Source: Poronia punctata (Eukaryota > Ascomycota > Sordariomycetes > Xylariales > Xylariaceae). From it: a stretch of DNA of 64,000 nucleotides. Location of the stretch: positions 248,001 through 312,000 of the forward strand of contig MU401463.1 of assembly GCA_022579005.1 (NCBI GenBank), written 5' to 3'. The position numbers and the translations under genes were made by a program. Positions 34,301-46,979 of this stretch are shown piece by piece (position 1 is the first letter of the stretch; the number at the start of each line of letters is the position of its first letter). The notes under the pieces were generated by a model. It saw only the letters and a program-made list of their open reading frames with translations. It ran no database searches and was not told where the DNA came from.

Positions 34301-37099
34301 ACAACGGCAAAGACGGAGCGCCAGCCTATGCTTCGATACGTGGCCAGGTCTTTGATATCGGGGCATACGCGCGACATCACTACCCATCTTATATCAGCGA
34401 CCGAGACATCCTCCAGTACGGAGGTTTGGATATCACCGGATTGTTCCCTGTCCAGGTATCGGCGCTCTGCCAAGGTAAAGACGGCCATATCGACCCTTCG
34501 GTTTTATTAGACTACAAACAGACAAACGAGACAGATTCGGTCAAAGTCATCAACCCGGTGGACCAGAACGCTCGTTACCACGACTACCGCTACTTTACTA
34601 CCAAATATCAGCCCGACTGGTTTTACGAGAGAATCGAGGTCCTCAAGGGCAGTTGGAAGAAGGGCAACGTCGGCTACTCGCCTCAATACGTCAAGACCCT
34701 CGCCGGCAAACGAAACCAGATTGCGATTTTAAACGGGAGAGTTTATGATATGACCAAGTATAATCTGGGCGGTCGGCCAGTCAGGGTTCCCGAGGGTGAA
34801 AAGCCACCGACAGACCCCGATATTGTCGACTTCATGGACGACGCCGTCATAGACTTGTTCACGCGGGCGGCCGGTACGGATTTGACCGGGTTATGGAAGT
34901 CGCTTGATATTGACCCCCAGTTGAAAGATCGCATGGCGCTGTGTCTCGACAACCTCTTTTATATTGGCGATCTCGACACGCGCAACTCGGTCAAGTGCCA
35001 GTTTGCCCAATATCTTATCCTCGCCGTTTCCGTCATCCTCGTCACCATCATCGGCTTCAAGTTCTTTGCCGCCCTTCAGTTTGGATCCAAGAACATGCCC
35101 GAAGATCTCGACAAGTTCATCATATGTCAAATCCCCGCCTACACCGAGGACGAGGATTCTCTCCGCCGAGCGATCGACTCTGCTGCCCGCATGCGATACG
35201 ATGATAAGCGCAAACTCATGGTTATCATCTGCGATGGTATGATTATCGGACAAGGAAACGACAGGCCGACCCCCCGTATCGTGCTCGACATCTTGGGCGT
35301 GTCTGAGACAGTCGACCCGGAGCCTCTCAGTTTCGAGTCCCTGGGCGAAGGTCAGAAGCAGCACAACATGGGCAAGGTGTATTCCGGCTTGTACGAAGTT
35401 CAGGGTCATATCGTGCCTTTCCTTGTTGTTGTCAAGGTCGGTAAACCATCAGAGGTCTCTCGTCCCGGCAACCGTGGCAAGCGAGACTCGCAAATGGTGG
35501 TCATGAGATTCCTCAACCGGGTTCACTACAATCTCCCCATGAGCCCCCTGGAATTAGAGATGTACCATCAAATCAGGAACGTGATTGGTGTGAACCCTAC
35601 CTTCTATGAGTTCATGCTCGGTATCGATGCCGATACCGTAGTTGCCCCAGACTCGGCTACGAGAATGGTGTCTGCCTTCCTCGACGACACGCGCTTGATC
35701 GCCTGCTGCGGTGAAACCGCGCTGACGAATTCGAAGGCCTCCTTTATTACCATGATCCAGGTCTACGAGTACTACATCTCTCACAATCTGGCCAAGGCAT
35801 TCGAGAGTCTGTTTGGCAGCGTTACTTGTTTACCCGGTTGCTTCTCCATGTATCGCATCCGCGCTGCTGAGACGGGAAAGCCCTTGTTCGTCAGCCGAGA
35901 GGTTATCGAGGATTATTCGACCATCCGAGTAGATACGTTGCACATGAAGAATCTTCTGCACCTCGGCGAAGATCGATATCTGACGACGCTCCTTCTCAAG
36001 TACCATAACAAGTACAAGACAAAGTACATCTTCTCAGCCAAGGCTTGGACTATTGCTCCTGATACATGGGCCGTCTTCCTGTCGCAGCGACGCCGCTGGA
36101 TCAATTCCACGGTGCATAACCTGATGGAACTTGTCCCCATGTCCCAACTATGCGGTTTCTGCTGCTTCAGCATGCGCTTCGTGGTGTTTATCGACCTTCT
36201 ATCAACCATTGTGCAACCGGTAACGATCGCTTATGTCGTCTACCTATTCGTCCTCGTCGGTACAAACGCGACCATCGTTCCCATCACTTCCTTCATCCTA
36301 CTAGGTGCCATATACGGCTTGCAAGCTATCATCTTCATTCTACGCAGGCGATGGGAGATGGTCGGTTGGCTGATTCTCTATATCATTGCTATCCCTGTCT
36401 TCTCGTTTGGTCTGCCGCTCTACGCTTTCTGGCACATGGACGACTTCAACTGGGGTAACACCCGTGTCGTTGCTGGTGAAAAGGGCAAGAAGGTGGTGAT
36501 ATCGGACGAGGGCAAGTTCGATCCTGCTTCGATTCCTCGCAAGCGGTGGGAAGAATACCAGGCCGAGCTATGGGATTCCCAGACCTCCAAGGAGGATACG
36601 CGCTCCGAAATCAGCGGATTTAGTTATGCGACCAAACCGGGCATGAATGTTGCCGTTTCCGACTATTACAATTCGCAATCGCGGGCCGGCTCGATGGTGG
36701 GCATGGTTCCTCCTTATGACCTAAAGAATGCCGGCAACCTGAGCCGCATGTCGTTCGCGCCAACGGAGAATAGGATGAGCCAATTTGGAGGCTCACAGTT
36801 CTTTGGCAACCAGGGGGAGACGGAAATGATGGACATGGGCTCTCTACCCAGCGATGATGCCTTGTTGGCCGAGATCCGCGAGATTCTGCGCACGGCGGAT
36901 CTGATGACAGTCACCAAGAAAAATGTCAAACAAGAGCTGGAAAGGCGATTCAACGTAGGGCTTGAGTCTAAGCGAGCGTACATAAATAGCGGTAAGTGAC
37001 CCCTTTGACGGAAGAGTCGAGACGAGACGACAAGGTTTGAAGACGAAGCTGACTAATTATATTGTAGCTACCGAAGCACTACTTTCGGGCCAGTTGTAG
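31367..37099 (+). CDS. Chitin synthase, class V type (myosin motor-like head)
   Basis: Exons 31367-31674, 31740-36991 and 37068-37099 encode 1863 residues. The N-terminal myosin-like head has an intact P-loop GESGSGKTT (104-112), formed just after intron 1, and a switch II-like IIDFPGF near 398. Two membrane helices follow at about 882-945, then a cytochrome b5-like segment ([19 protein letters not shown], from about 968). The GT2 synthase domain has [18 protein letters not shown] (1399-1402), [18 protein letters not shown] and QRRRWINST (1552-1560). More membrane helices and a DEK_C domain ([20 protein letters not shown]) close the protein, which ends in [10 protein letters not shown] on the third exon. 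Class V enzymes act at hyphal tips and septa and need the head for localisation, partly by binding actin (family knowledge). The partner at 21915-27373 is divergent and probably acts in the same process. Confidence 0.96.
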
Positions 37100-39003
37100 A
37101 CTAGGCGAAGTCTTTATCATGGACAAGCCGTGATATCTAAACCATTTTTTATGCATAACGTTTTTTTCCTAGAGCATATCATTAAACCGTTGGATTGTAT
37201 GTCTTTTTTAATACAGCAATCATAGGCTGTCGGGACGGCTTGGAAAGCATATGACAGGCAAGAGGTGTTGACAATTTACAAAAAGGATATACGGACTCCT
37301 GGGATATATTTCTTGTTCGACTATAGGTGTTGTGATGATGCAGATAATACTTGTTTTAATATGATTTCTAACGGTCACAAGGCCAGTCAACAACAAATAA
37401 CCTCGCAGATTGTTTGCAACATGCTGAATAACTGAATAATAGGGATAATGGCTTGCTGCTTTTTTTCTTGGTCCTGTCTTTCCTTCTTTTCTTTTCTTTT
37501 CTTCTTGTCTCTTTTTCCTCTGTTCTTGTTGCTATCTTATAATAAGCACTTGTGTCTGGTGACCTAGACCATCCCCTGCATATCTAAGGTACCTGGTAGC
37601 ATGGTGGCATGGTCCTAACCCTTTTTTCTTCTCAAGTCATTGACGTTAAGCGCGCGCTTCCTTGCTATAAACAATCCTATACCTGTAGCCGGGGCAAAAG
37701 GAGAGGCTTATGTTAATACTCTTTTGTCTTGTCTATTTAAATCTCGTACTGGTATGCTAGGGTTTTGTATTATTAGGTCCATAATGTTAGATGGATGTCA
37801 AGAAAAACATGGGTTGTATCTAGTAAGTAGTATGTAAAACGGTTGTCTATCTCATTTACCGAGTCTAGATGCATGCATACACGTAATAGGTACGGGTATG
37901 TAAAGCAGCCATTGCTAGAGAGACACATCACAGGCTAGGTCATGACGTGCAGCCATTTATTTACTTGTAGGTAACCTAGTCTAATCCAGGTTAGGTAGAT
38001 GTCAGCTGCTACTGTCTTCAGTATTGGATAGGTAACAAACTAATTACCTGCGACAAGGTAGCTTGCTGAATTTATTAATGATGTTGAATTAATGTGTGCT
38101 AGGTTGGTATGCATGTATGTATTTACTTGCGTTGGTATCACATATACTGTGGTAGTCGGACTTGTTAAAGGGGGAGGTGAGAATGTTTCGTTGCTTTCAA
38201 TTGTTTCAGAACCTGTACTTGTACTCGTACGTAGTAATGCAAATGACCTAATCAAAATCAGACATGATGGGAATCTGCTGGGTCCGAAAGTAGTTTCCTT
38301 GAAATAGGTAGCTAGATTAGGTGCCTGCCGCTAGATGATCTACGAGAGAATAATGCTGTTTGATTGATATACGGTTGTACCTGCCTCCAGCATCAAGTAA
38401 TGGTCATTTTTTCTACCATAGTAGGTAATCAAATATTGGGTTTGTATGTAAAGGTAAGTACCCAAGTACACGTATGTTGTCTCAGCGGCCTAGGAGGTTA
38501 GTTGGGTCGATTTAAATCTCTCCCCGTCAACAGTGTTGGCTGTTACATTATCATACTCGTACGAGCAGAAGGTACCAACCTAGGAATTCTCTGCGACATG
38601 ATGTACATGCCTCTCGTGCCTCTCTACCTGACGCAGCCAGTTCAATGGATTTCAGCTTGACATGATCCCTGCTCAATTGGCTCCCTCATTTGCGGATCGT
38701 TCCCGTTGGAGACCAATCCCCCTGTGATAAGCTGTCACAGATGAAATGAACCCCAGATTCTGTCCAGATCTTTGTTTCCAGTCTATTTGTACAGTACAGT
38801 AAATAAACGTCTGGGACGATCTCTCGTTTTCTCTTTCGTGTTTATTCCGTCCGTTAACGCGACACCTTTTTTCATCCCGCTTACTTTGCCAGCTAGGCGA
38901 CGTCTAGGCCCGCAGCATCTAAATAATCGTCCCAACTCGTCGTCTTTTTCTTCAGAGGCTCGGTTTGGTCCGTACTTGTTGGTTACGCCAACGTCGGTCA
39001 GAG
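37100..39003. other. Intergenic
   Basis: About 1.9 kb between two genes on the same strand. It has a CT-rich stretch at 37460-37530 and TACTCGTAC motifs at 38222 and 38554. No credible gene. Confidence 0.5.
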
Positions 39004-40558
39004 ATGGCTACGACGGCACACGACAGCAATGGGGCCCAGGAAAAGCCCCGGCGAACATCCCAAAGCTCGCGCGATCCAGAACTTCCTCGTTCCCGTCAGG
39101 ATATAACCGAAGCCGAGGAGGGCACGAGCGAGAGCGGGCGAGATGGTGGTATTGTCAGGGTCAAGTCAGCTGGAGAGAGTGGACGCCGCGGATTTCATCC
39201 TCTGCACTTCTTCAAGATCATTTGGGCCTCATCTAGCAGGCTATCAAGAGCTGTCAACATCTTGTGGCCTTTTGTCCCAGCCGCCCTCGCTGTCAATTAC
39301 TCCAAAAATACCGCCTCCCCGAGTCTCAGGTTCAGCCTCTCTTACATCGCCATGGTCCCTTGTGCCAACTTGATTGGTTTTGCTGGTCAAGAACTGGCCC
39401 GGAAGATGCCTCATATGCTTGGCATCTTGACCGAAACGACGTTTGTGCCAACCATATCCTCACTTATTCTTTCTATCCTACCAGTGCTAACATGCTTCAC
39501 CCATTAGAGTTGGATCTATTGTCGAAATCATTCTCTTCCTCATCCTTTTGAAAAATGGGCCGAATAACGAATCAGGGTTCAATATCATCCGGGCCGCTAT
39601 CCTGGGTTCCATACTAGCCACGATGTTATTGTGCTTGGGGTTGTGCTTCTTCGCTGCCGGTATAAGGCGTCATGCGGCCACGTTTGACGCCGCTCTTAGT
39701 GAAGTCGGTACTGGCTTGCTCCTCATGGCGTATGGCTCTCGTAACTCGTTTTTCTCCCCAGTTTGTCACTGACAGTAACACAGTGGTTTCGGTCTTGCTA
39801 TCCCTACCATCTTTAATCACAGCATCGACCCGGTCCGATACGGTATTACCCAACAGGTTATAGAGGATAAAACGACGCAGATCTCGCGGGTTGTCGCCGT
39901 GTTACTGCTCATCGCCTACATCGCATTTGTGTGGTTCCAGATGAGCTCGCACCACAGCATTTACGCTGCTATATTTGAATATGACGAGAAGCGGGATGCC
40001 GACGGGCACAAGGATCTGGCCAAGGCGAAGCTGACACTGACGGAATGCGTCTTTACTCTTGCCGCCTCGGTCGCCCTCGTTACCGTGATTGCCCTGGCCC
40101 TGGTCAAAGAGATCGAGCCCCTAGTGGAGACGACGAGGATATCGGATCCTTTCATGGGCTTGATCCTTGTGCCGCTCGTCGAGAAGGCGGCCGAGCACCT
40201 GACGGCCATCGACGAGGCTTGGGACAATCAGATCAACTTTGCGCTATCGCACTGCATCGGCGCGACTATCCAGACGGCCATGTTGAACGCGCCGCTCGTC
40301 GTCATCGCCGCCTGGGGCCTCGGCAAGAACCTCGATCTGAGTTTCGAGGTGTTTGAGATTGCGATCCTCATCCTCGCCATCATCAGCGTCGGCAACTATC
40401 TCCGCGATCAAAAGTCGGATTACCTCGAGGGCTTGCTCTGTATCATCACGTACGTTGCCATCGCTGTGGCTGCCTTTTACTACCCCACGCTACCACTACA
40501 CGAGGGTGGCGAGGGCGGCGCCGAGGGTGGACATGCAGAGCGCAGCTTCCTCATGTGA
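39004..40558 (+). CDS. Vacuolar-type Ca2+/H+ antiporter, CAX family
   Basis: Exons 39004-39440, 39508-39729 and 39784-40558 give 477 residues. CAX proteins move Ca2+ into the vacuole in exchange for protons. The N-terminal 70 residues are hydrophilic and charged, typical for the regulatory tail. The first exchanger repeat contains NLIGFAGQELA and LTETTVGSIVEIILF; the second contains PLVEKAAEHLTAIDEAW and a matching inverted-topology segment. These carry the acidic residues of the two alpha repeats that bind cation. About eleven hydrophobic segments can be counted. The C-terminus is a short Gly/His/Glu stretch. The spliced junction TTVGSIVEI supports the first intron. Several paralogues exist in fungi, so I give no symbol. 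Confidence 0.93.
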
Positions 40559-42330
40559 CGCAGCCACCATTTAGGGTGACAGATGTCTTGATCTGTAATC
40601 TCCCACGGTGGTTACCAGAACTAGGCTTTTGTATCACCCCTTTTATGGTTTTTTTTTCATGATTCTTCATCGTTTTAGCCTGGAAATTTTGCTTAATATA
40701 CAGCATATGCAAGGAAGAAAAGGAGCGAGCATGGGTTCGGTATCAGCAACAAAGGGTACAATACATAAGGTACATATTGATTGCAGATTTGTGGCCCCAA
40801 AGTAAAAATGGAATAGGGCTTCTTAACGACCTGAATGAATTGCTTTTTCCCTCTCTTACAGATTTCTGCTTGTCTTCTATTTGGAGTAAAGCAAATATGT
40901 CGGCATATTGGAGTTAACAGTTGAAGTGCTGGAGCTCCAGATAGAATTAGATAACTAGGTAGGTAATTACGCAACGAAGCTTAAAGTAAGAGGGCAAATG
41001 GTATGCTGTAGTGGTAGTTGATAATGCTGTGCATGTTTCTGTAGATATTGTAAAGTATGAGCAGGCTACTTACTAAGTACTAGCTAGCGATGAGTGGAGC
41101 TGGTTTATGTGTTGAGTCTTGAGGTGAGTTTAAGCTTATTTGACAGCATTGGCGTCCAGGTTGGCATCACTTGGTTCCTTGGTAGGAGGTTAGGAGGTTT
41201 GGCAAAAACGTCACTATAAAATTTTGAAGTCTTTTAATCTAACCTAGCACTTTCCCCTCCTATTTACTAGTACCTAATCTCAAGTATTTTGGAAATTATT
41301 TCTCTAAAAGCCAAGACATATTTTGAGCATAGCCGCATGTTATATTTACCGATCCAAATGTAGATAGGCATGATTTGGTTTATGCCTTGGTATGAAGGAG
41401 CGGGCTCTGAAAGTAGAAAAAAAAAAGCCGACTCCTTGAGATGGAATACGAGTAAGGTAATGAATGTTGTGAACTTGACAGCCACGGCCGCCTACCTACA
41501 TGTACCCGTATCATGATACCTACCTACCTACATATAGTTGGCATGTTATGTAGGTAGGCAGGCAGGCGGGTTATTTCGAAATCTGTTGTGTACTCGGGTG
41601 TGTATATGAAGCTTTTCTAGCTGCAGATTTGTTTATTACGCTGTACGCGGCCTACCTTATCAAAGATCATTTTAACCCGTTTTTGTATGTACAACCTACG
41701 TGTAGTTGGTTGAGGTAAGTACGTACGTAAAGGGAAGGCGCAGAGGAGACTAGGTACGCGCTTCAAACCTCATGTTGAGAAGGAAGTACTCGTAGAGCCT
41801 TTTGCATGTGCATTGTGGATCGCTGGGCTTGGGCATCTACACACATCTACAATACAAGGTTTGCGGCTGGTGATGTCGTCTTGATGAATGATTCTTGTCA
41901 CTTACTCCTACGCATAAGCCTCTCTATGGATGTGAATCGGCATGTTATTTCCTCAGATGGTAGAGAGGTCTTATGCATGATAAAATACGAACCCAGCCTT
42001 GCCCTCGCCCATGCCATGGCTATGGCCCCCTATTAGTGTTCAACCATGATCATCTTCAATGTCGTACTCGCTGCTGCAGACGTAACCAATCTGAACAAAC
42101 CAATGAAAACACGACACAGCCCGAATGGGAATTCTCTTCTTAATATATACCAGGCATCATGGACCTGGTGACCAGATCCATATACACCAGATTCTGATGT
42201 ATAGAGCCCTAGGCCGTACATTTGTGCTTGACACACTTTTATTCACATTTCTACAAGACACCTTTTCCATTCACACCTGTTTCGAGACTTCGAGCGGCCG
42301 CGCAAACAACATTACCAATATAAAATCACA
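40559..42330. other. Intergenic
   Basis: About 1.8 kb with no credible gene. It has a foldback of CCTACCTACCTACAT and ATGTAGGTAGG arms at 41518-41562 and TACTCGTA at 41788. The promoter of the next gene should lie at its right end. Confidence 0.5.
41518..41562. repeat. Foldback CCTACCTACCTACAT ... ATGTAGGTAGG
   Basis: Complementary arms about 15 bp long with a 14 bp spacer. Similar in sequence to the foldback at 16926-16986. Confidence 0.7.
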
Positions 42331-45300
42331 ATGGCCGACGTCGCGGAGACAGTAAACACTGAATATGATAGATTTGAGGAGATGTTGAAAAGTGTTCAAC
42401 GCATAAGTCGAAAGGTAGAAGATGTCAATCAGCAACTGATAAATATGGATCACCACTTTCAAAAAGTCCATCAGGGTAGTTTCAAGGGTACCGCTTGGGG
42501 CAAAGAAGAAGATGACGACGACGATGACGACGAGATTGCCATCGATGCCGATGTGGCCCCTCCCAGGATCCGGCAGCACTCTTCTTTCCTCCATGTGGAA
42601 AGAAAGCCACAGCGCAAAAACACGGGACAGGTCAGGGGGAATGGTAGTATTGAGATAAGCGGTGTCGAATTACTACGGTTCCTGGGGAAGCTATGGGGTG
42701 TTTGTCCTCATGGAAAGAGCCCTGCCGACGACGTGATCCTTAGACATCACGTCCCTCCTTTTACGCAGCTACTAGCCCTCTGTCATTCAAACCATCTCGT
42801 TGGAAAAGGTGTCGATGTGAATCAACCGGTATTCCAACCCAGGGAGAGTCCACAAGCGATGGCGACCAAGCTTTCAAGACTCTTCGGAAGGCCCTCCAAG
42901 AGCATACTCACGGATATCCGCGAGCTTATAGACGTCATCTTGGACGAGAATCCCGATAACAGAAGAACTGCGTGGTGGCGTAGGTCGACGGTGGCCCAAT
43001 CGGGATTGGTTAGCTTTAAGCAATTATCAGTCCTGCTTACCCCTGGGACCATGCTGGTGGACCAGGGGAGGACAGGCACAGAAGAGTATGTCGTCCTCTT
43101 GACGTGTGAATGTCTAGCCCCGGGCGCTCTATCGAGTACATACCGCATGGAATATTGGTCGTACAAGTTCATCGGCAAAGGCCTGTGCAGGGTTCGCGGC
43201 AACTACAACCTTGCATTATATACAGGAAAACGGTCGTTTGTGCATCTGCCATGGCGACCCGTGTTCAACATGCTGTCTGCCGAAGCTGTAGACCAAGCTG
43301 TCCTCAGGGGCAAGGCCAGGCTCTCAATTCTGGACGACTTCTCTCCATCGGACACTGGCGATTACCCGGTACGACTATACGACGGCTCGTCAGTAGAGCA
43401 CGATGTTGTAAGTGGAAGGTCGTGGTGACTAGAAACGAAACTATTTTCTAACTTGCTCGTGGTTAGAGACCCGGCAATATGATAATCGATCCCGAGGCGT
43501 ACATGGAGACTTATGAAGGGAAAATGAAAGCCAGCCTACTCCATCCTCTGTGTAAAGACTGCACAACGCCCGTTGACCCTTCAGTCTTCGGCCGTGACTC
43601 GACGGAGATGGACATACTCCTCCTCCCAGCATACATTGAAGGGTACCACCTGGCGTCTAGGCAATGGCTGAGGGTACCCCTCTCAAGCTTACAACCTCTA
43701 CCACCTACACCGAAGCCCGCATCCTGGAAGCTTAGCAGTGATGCCCAAGTTCCTTATTTGGACAAGCGGTTGGTGTCCTACCTAGTATGGAGGGAGAACT
43801 ACCACAAGGGCAGAGACGGGGTAGCCGACGAGCATAAGATAGTGTATCATGTTACCAGTCAGTATCTCCTATTGGTCTTATTTCTGATATGGGCAATACA
43901 CTGGAGACTTAGGAACAAAGTAATTACCTAACCTCTACAGTTGGTTTTAATACAAACAATAGTAGTGGAAGAGGTCTAGAGACGGCGGAAAGGCTCGCGG
44001 AGGACTATAGCCGCCCGCTGATGACGTTCTGGCCCAACGAAATACCACCACAGGACGATTTTGGTCGAGCCTTATCCGAATGGATGCGACTAGGCTCACG
44101 ATGGGGAGCCGTGATGGCCTTGTAGGTAGCACACTAGCCCCTCCCCCGAATCCAGCTGGCAAGGCCTCACTGAATCTCGAACAGGGTCGATGCCGATAAT
44201 CTGTTGGAAGGTTCACACGGTGGCGCCCATTGGTTATCAGGTACGAAGAAATCCCAGCCATATCAAGCAGCAGAATCTCTACTAACGGCAACCGGATTGT
44301 CCCGCTAGATAGTGCTCCGAGACTGTTTGGCATCTTTCCAGGGGATCCTCCTTATAATAATGAACCGGCTGACCGATGTTCCCCATATTATCAAGCCTTT
44401 TACGAAAAGATTCGGGCCACCGGGCGGTCCTACAGAGCATCGGATCCGAGAGTTTCTCCGCGCCCTGGGTGATGGGAAGTCCCCCAAACCTCCCGAGGGG
44501 GGTTTCGGTTCGTTTTGCAAAAGGGCTTGCGACTGGTTTTTCAAGATCGTGGATGATTGGCGCCCGTCTCCGGGCATGATCAAGGACTTGGTGATGGCTG
44601 CGGACCGCCGAGCAATCGAGGAAGAGCGAAACATGACACTGAACGACTTGATCACGGCATATGGGTCAATGACAGGAAAGAAGAATGACTGGGAGTTTTT
44701 GCTTACTGATAGCCCCGGCGCGCCGAGCTATGGAAAACTGGAGCCGTCGGGAAGGGTTGGGTCAGCCCCGAGTAACGAGGCTTCAGTTGATCAACAGCTG
44801 ACGCTGGTACCGTATGACGGGCGAATCCCGCTTCATTCGGCGGACGAGTTCATACGGTCACTTGGCTGGTTCTCAAGCAACATGCTTTGTGGACCTGTAC
44901 AAGCCGTCCTCGGCTTCTTGAAAAGGTCAGACGAGCTACGGATTGTGGACTGGGGCTGGCCCAAAGGTCGATGGCGACGAGTAAAAGGATGTATGTACAA
45001 GCTTCATACAACGAACGGCACGAGAGGCGGGGAGGAAATGACGGCATCGGAGAAATGGAAAACGGCTGGTTTTACATTTGGCCTGAACAGAGTACTCGAA
45101 GACAAGGCCACAAGGGGTGTTGGGGAACCGTGGAGGAGGCTAGTGTAAGTATCAACGGATGCGTACTCGGCGCTTTATCTTACCGAAGAATTTGTCATGT
45201 TGTTGATGATTCAAGCTAACACTCTCTCTAGACTCTTCCAGGGGTTCGCGGAGCTGCCGCTGTATCATGAGGACCCGATAGAGAAAATGAGAAGGATCTT

Positions 45301-46979
45301 TGAACCTCGCCCCCCTGTCGTCGCCGTCGCCAACCCCTCTCTCGAAGATGTATATTGGAGTCTGTGGTACCATTTCTCGACGAAAGACCGCATTACCGCT
45401 AGGCCGTTCGTACCGGTAGTACCTTCGCCACATTTCCACCTGGAGTTCTATGAGGTGGCCAACGGGGTGTCGCCTCTGCGTTGGACGACGGCAGGACGAA
45501 CCCTCGAGAGTGAGAACGCGGTCGAGCTCTATCGACCCTCGTCCGACATGCAAGTTTTCCTGAAGAAATCCAAGTTTACTGTATGCCTACATCACTGCTT
45601 TTGTAATGTCTAGCTGGTAGAACCCCCTAGCTAGAGGTGAAGTCGGTTGACTAATATGTGAGCAGCTGGCGAGTATTCCGCCACTTGAAAAGACCGAGCG
45701 TACGGACCATCTCCACTGGACTATCGTCTGCCTTGCATCTAGTGTCTTCTGGCCTTTGGAAGAAGCTTATATATTCAGCGATTCGCCCTCGCTCAGGGCG
45801 CAATTACTTTGTTATGTTGCAGGGGCCCTTCAAACAGTTGTCACGCGTTGGCACGCCGTCTTAAACACACTGGAAGCTCAGAGTGATGAGGTCGACATTT
45901 TGCGGGACCAAGATAAGCTTCAGGAAGTTCTCTTTGACGACGACACATTCTCTACTTCGAAGCGGTACTTTTGGACGATCACCCTTCTTCATGAAATCGA
46001 CACTAGTTAGTTACTCGGCCTCTTGTTGCTCATCTGGCTTCTTGGACTGACAAACTTTTCTAGTTATTAGGAAGAACATAGAAACCTGGACTGTATATGA
46101 GAGGGAAGTGACGGAATACATGGCGGCGATGGGATTTTTCGAGACCTGGGAGAAGAAGGCGCTGAAATCGATGAAAGAACACCAAGAAGAGGCCAACAGG
46201 GCTTGTGGGGATTTGAATAGGATACGGCAGTCGTTTCAGACGATGTTGGAACGGGTGACTGTCAGGAGAGATGGGGTAAGTCGACCGTTGTCGGCACCGG
46301 GGAATTACCGGAGCCGCCCCTTTTATTGCCCCCCCCCCCCCCCCCCCCCTTTTGACTCCCTCTTTTGTTGACTCGACTTTCATGGTAGCTTTTCAATGCC
46401 AGCGCAGTCATGGAAACGCGTGCGTCAACACAACTCGCAGAGAATGTCAGGCTCTTGACGTTTGTCAATATATTCTTTCTTCCTCTTGGCCTTGGTGCAG
46501 TAAGTCTGCGTCCTGTTCTCGATCTCTCCCGTTTCGAAAAACATGACCGTCCTTGTCATTCCTCTAACCACATTACACAGGCCCTCTGGAGCATCAACGA
46601 GTCGTACAGCCGCGTGGCCTTTGTCGTAACTGCCGTTCTGCTGACGCTTATCACATTTCTGGTGACCTTTAACTTGAACAACTTGGCTAGGGCAGTTGGT
46701 CATTTCTACAATCCTCGACGCCACCACATGGTGAATCTAATGGCTAGCGAGCGAGACGACTGGTGGAGTAGCCTTGGTCAGCGCTTTAGAGCGTTTGAGA
46801 GGCCTCAGCGGGGCATGAAGAGGCCATCGGAATGGATGGTGATGATTTTCTGGGTATGGCAATTATTTACCCCTCTTTTCAGGCCATATGAGGGTATCTT
46901 TCGTACCAGGTCTCCGTCTGACCATCCGGCGGCGGCCTCTCAATCATCTGAAGATACTGGGCCTTCTATCGCTGCTTAG
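42331..46979 (+). CDS. DUF7025-like / degenerate AAA+ / CorA-like membrane fusion protein
   Basis: Ten exons (42331-43407, 43467-43857, 43941-44121, 44185-44240, 44313-45144, 45232-45580, 45666-46005, 46064-46275, 46389-46499, 46581-46979) give 1315 residues with all phases consistent. After a coiled, acidic N-terminus comes a region resembling the DUF7025 part of fungal AAA ATPases (about 235-430; LLLPAYIEGYHLASRQWLRV). Next is an AAA+-like stretch: TNNSSGRGLETAE (494-506) stands where GPPGTGKTLTAE is expected, VDADNLLE (551-558) replaces the Walker B DEAD-type box, IIMNR (583-587) sits at sensor 1, and IKDLVMAADRRA resembles the lid helix. ATP binding is therefore unlikely. The C-terminus has two helices (about 1168-1187, 1193-1215) with the preceding ASAVMETRASTQLAENVRLLT typical of fungal CorA-like proteins; SINE (1187-1190) replaces the CorA GMN motif. 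The order of parts is seen; the AAA+ reading is my alignment by eye. Function unknown. Confidence 0.78.
46329..46348. repeat. 20-C homopolymer in intron 8 of the CorA-like fusion gene
   Basis: An unbroken run of 20 C on the sense strand within the intron 46276-46388. Confidence 0.9.

Noticed and set aside
44241..44307. Acceptor CGCTAG at 44307 for intron 4 of the CorA-like fusion gene
   Set aside because: It leads to a frame that stops after about 55 codons; the next AG at 44312 keeps the long, family-like frame.
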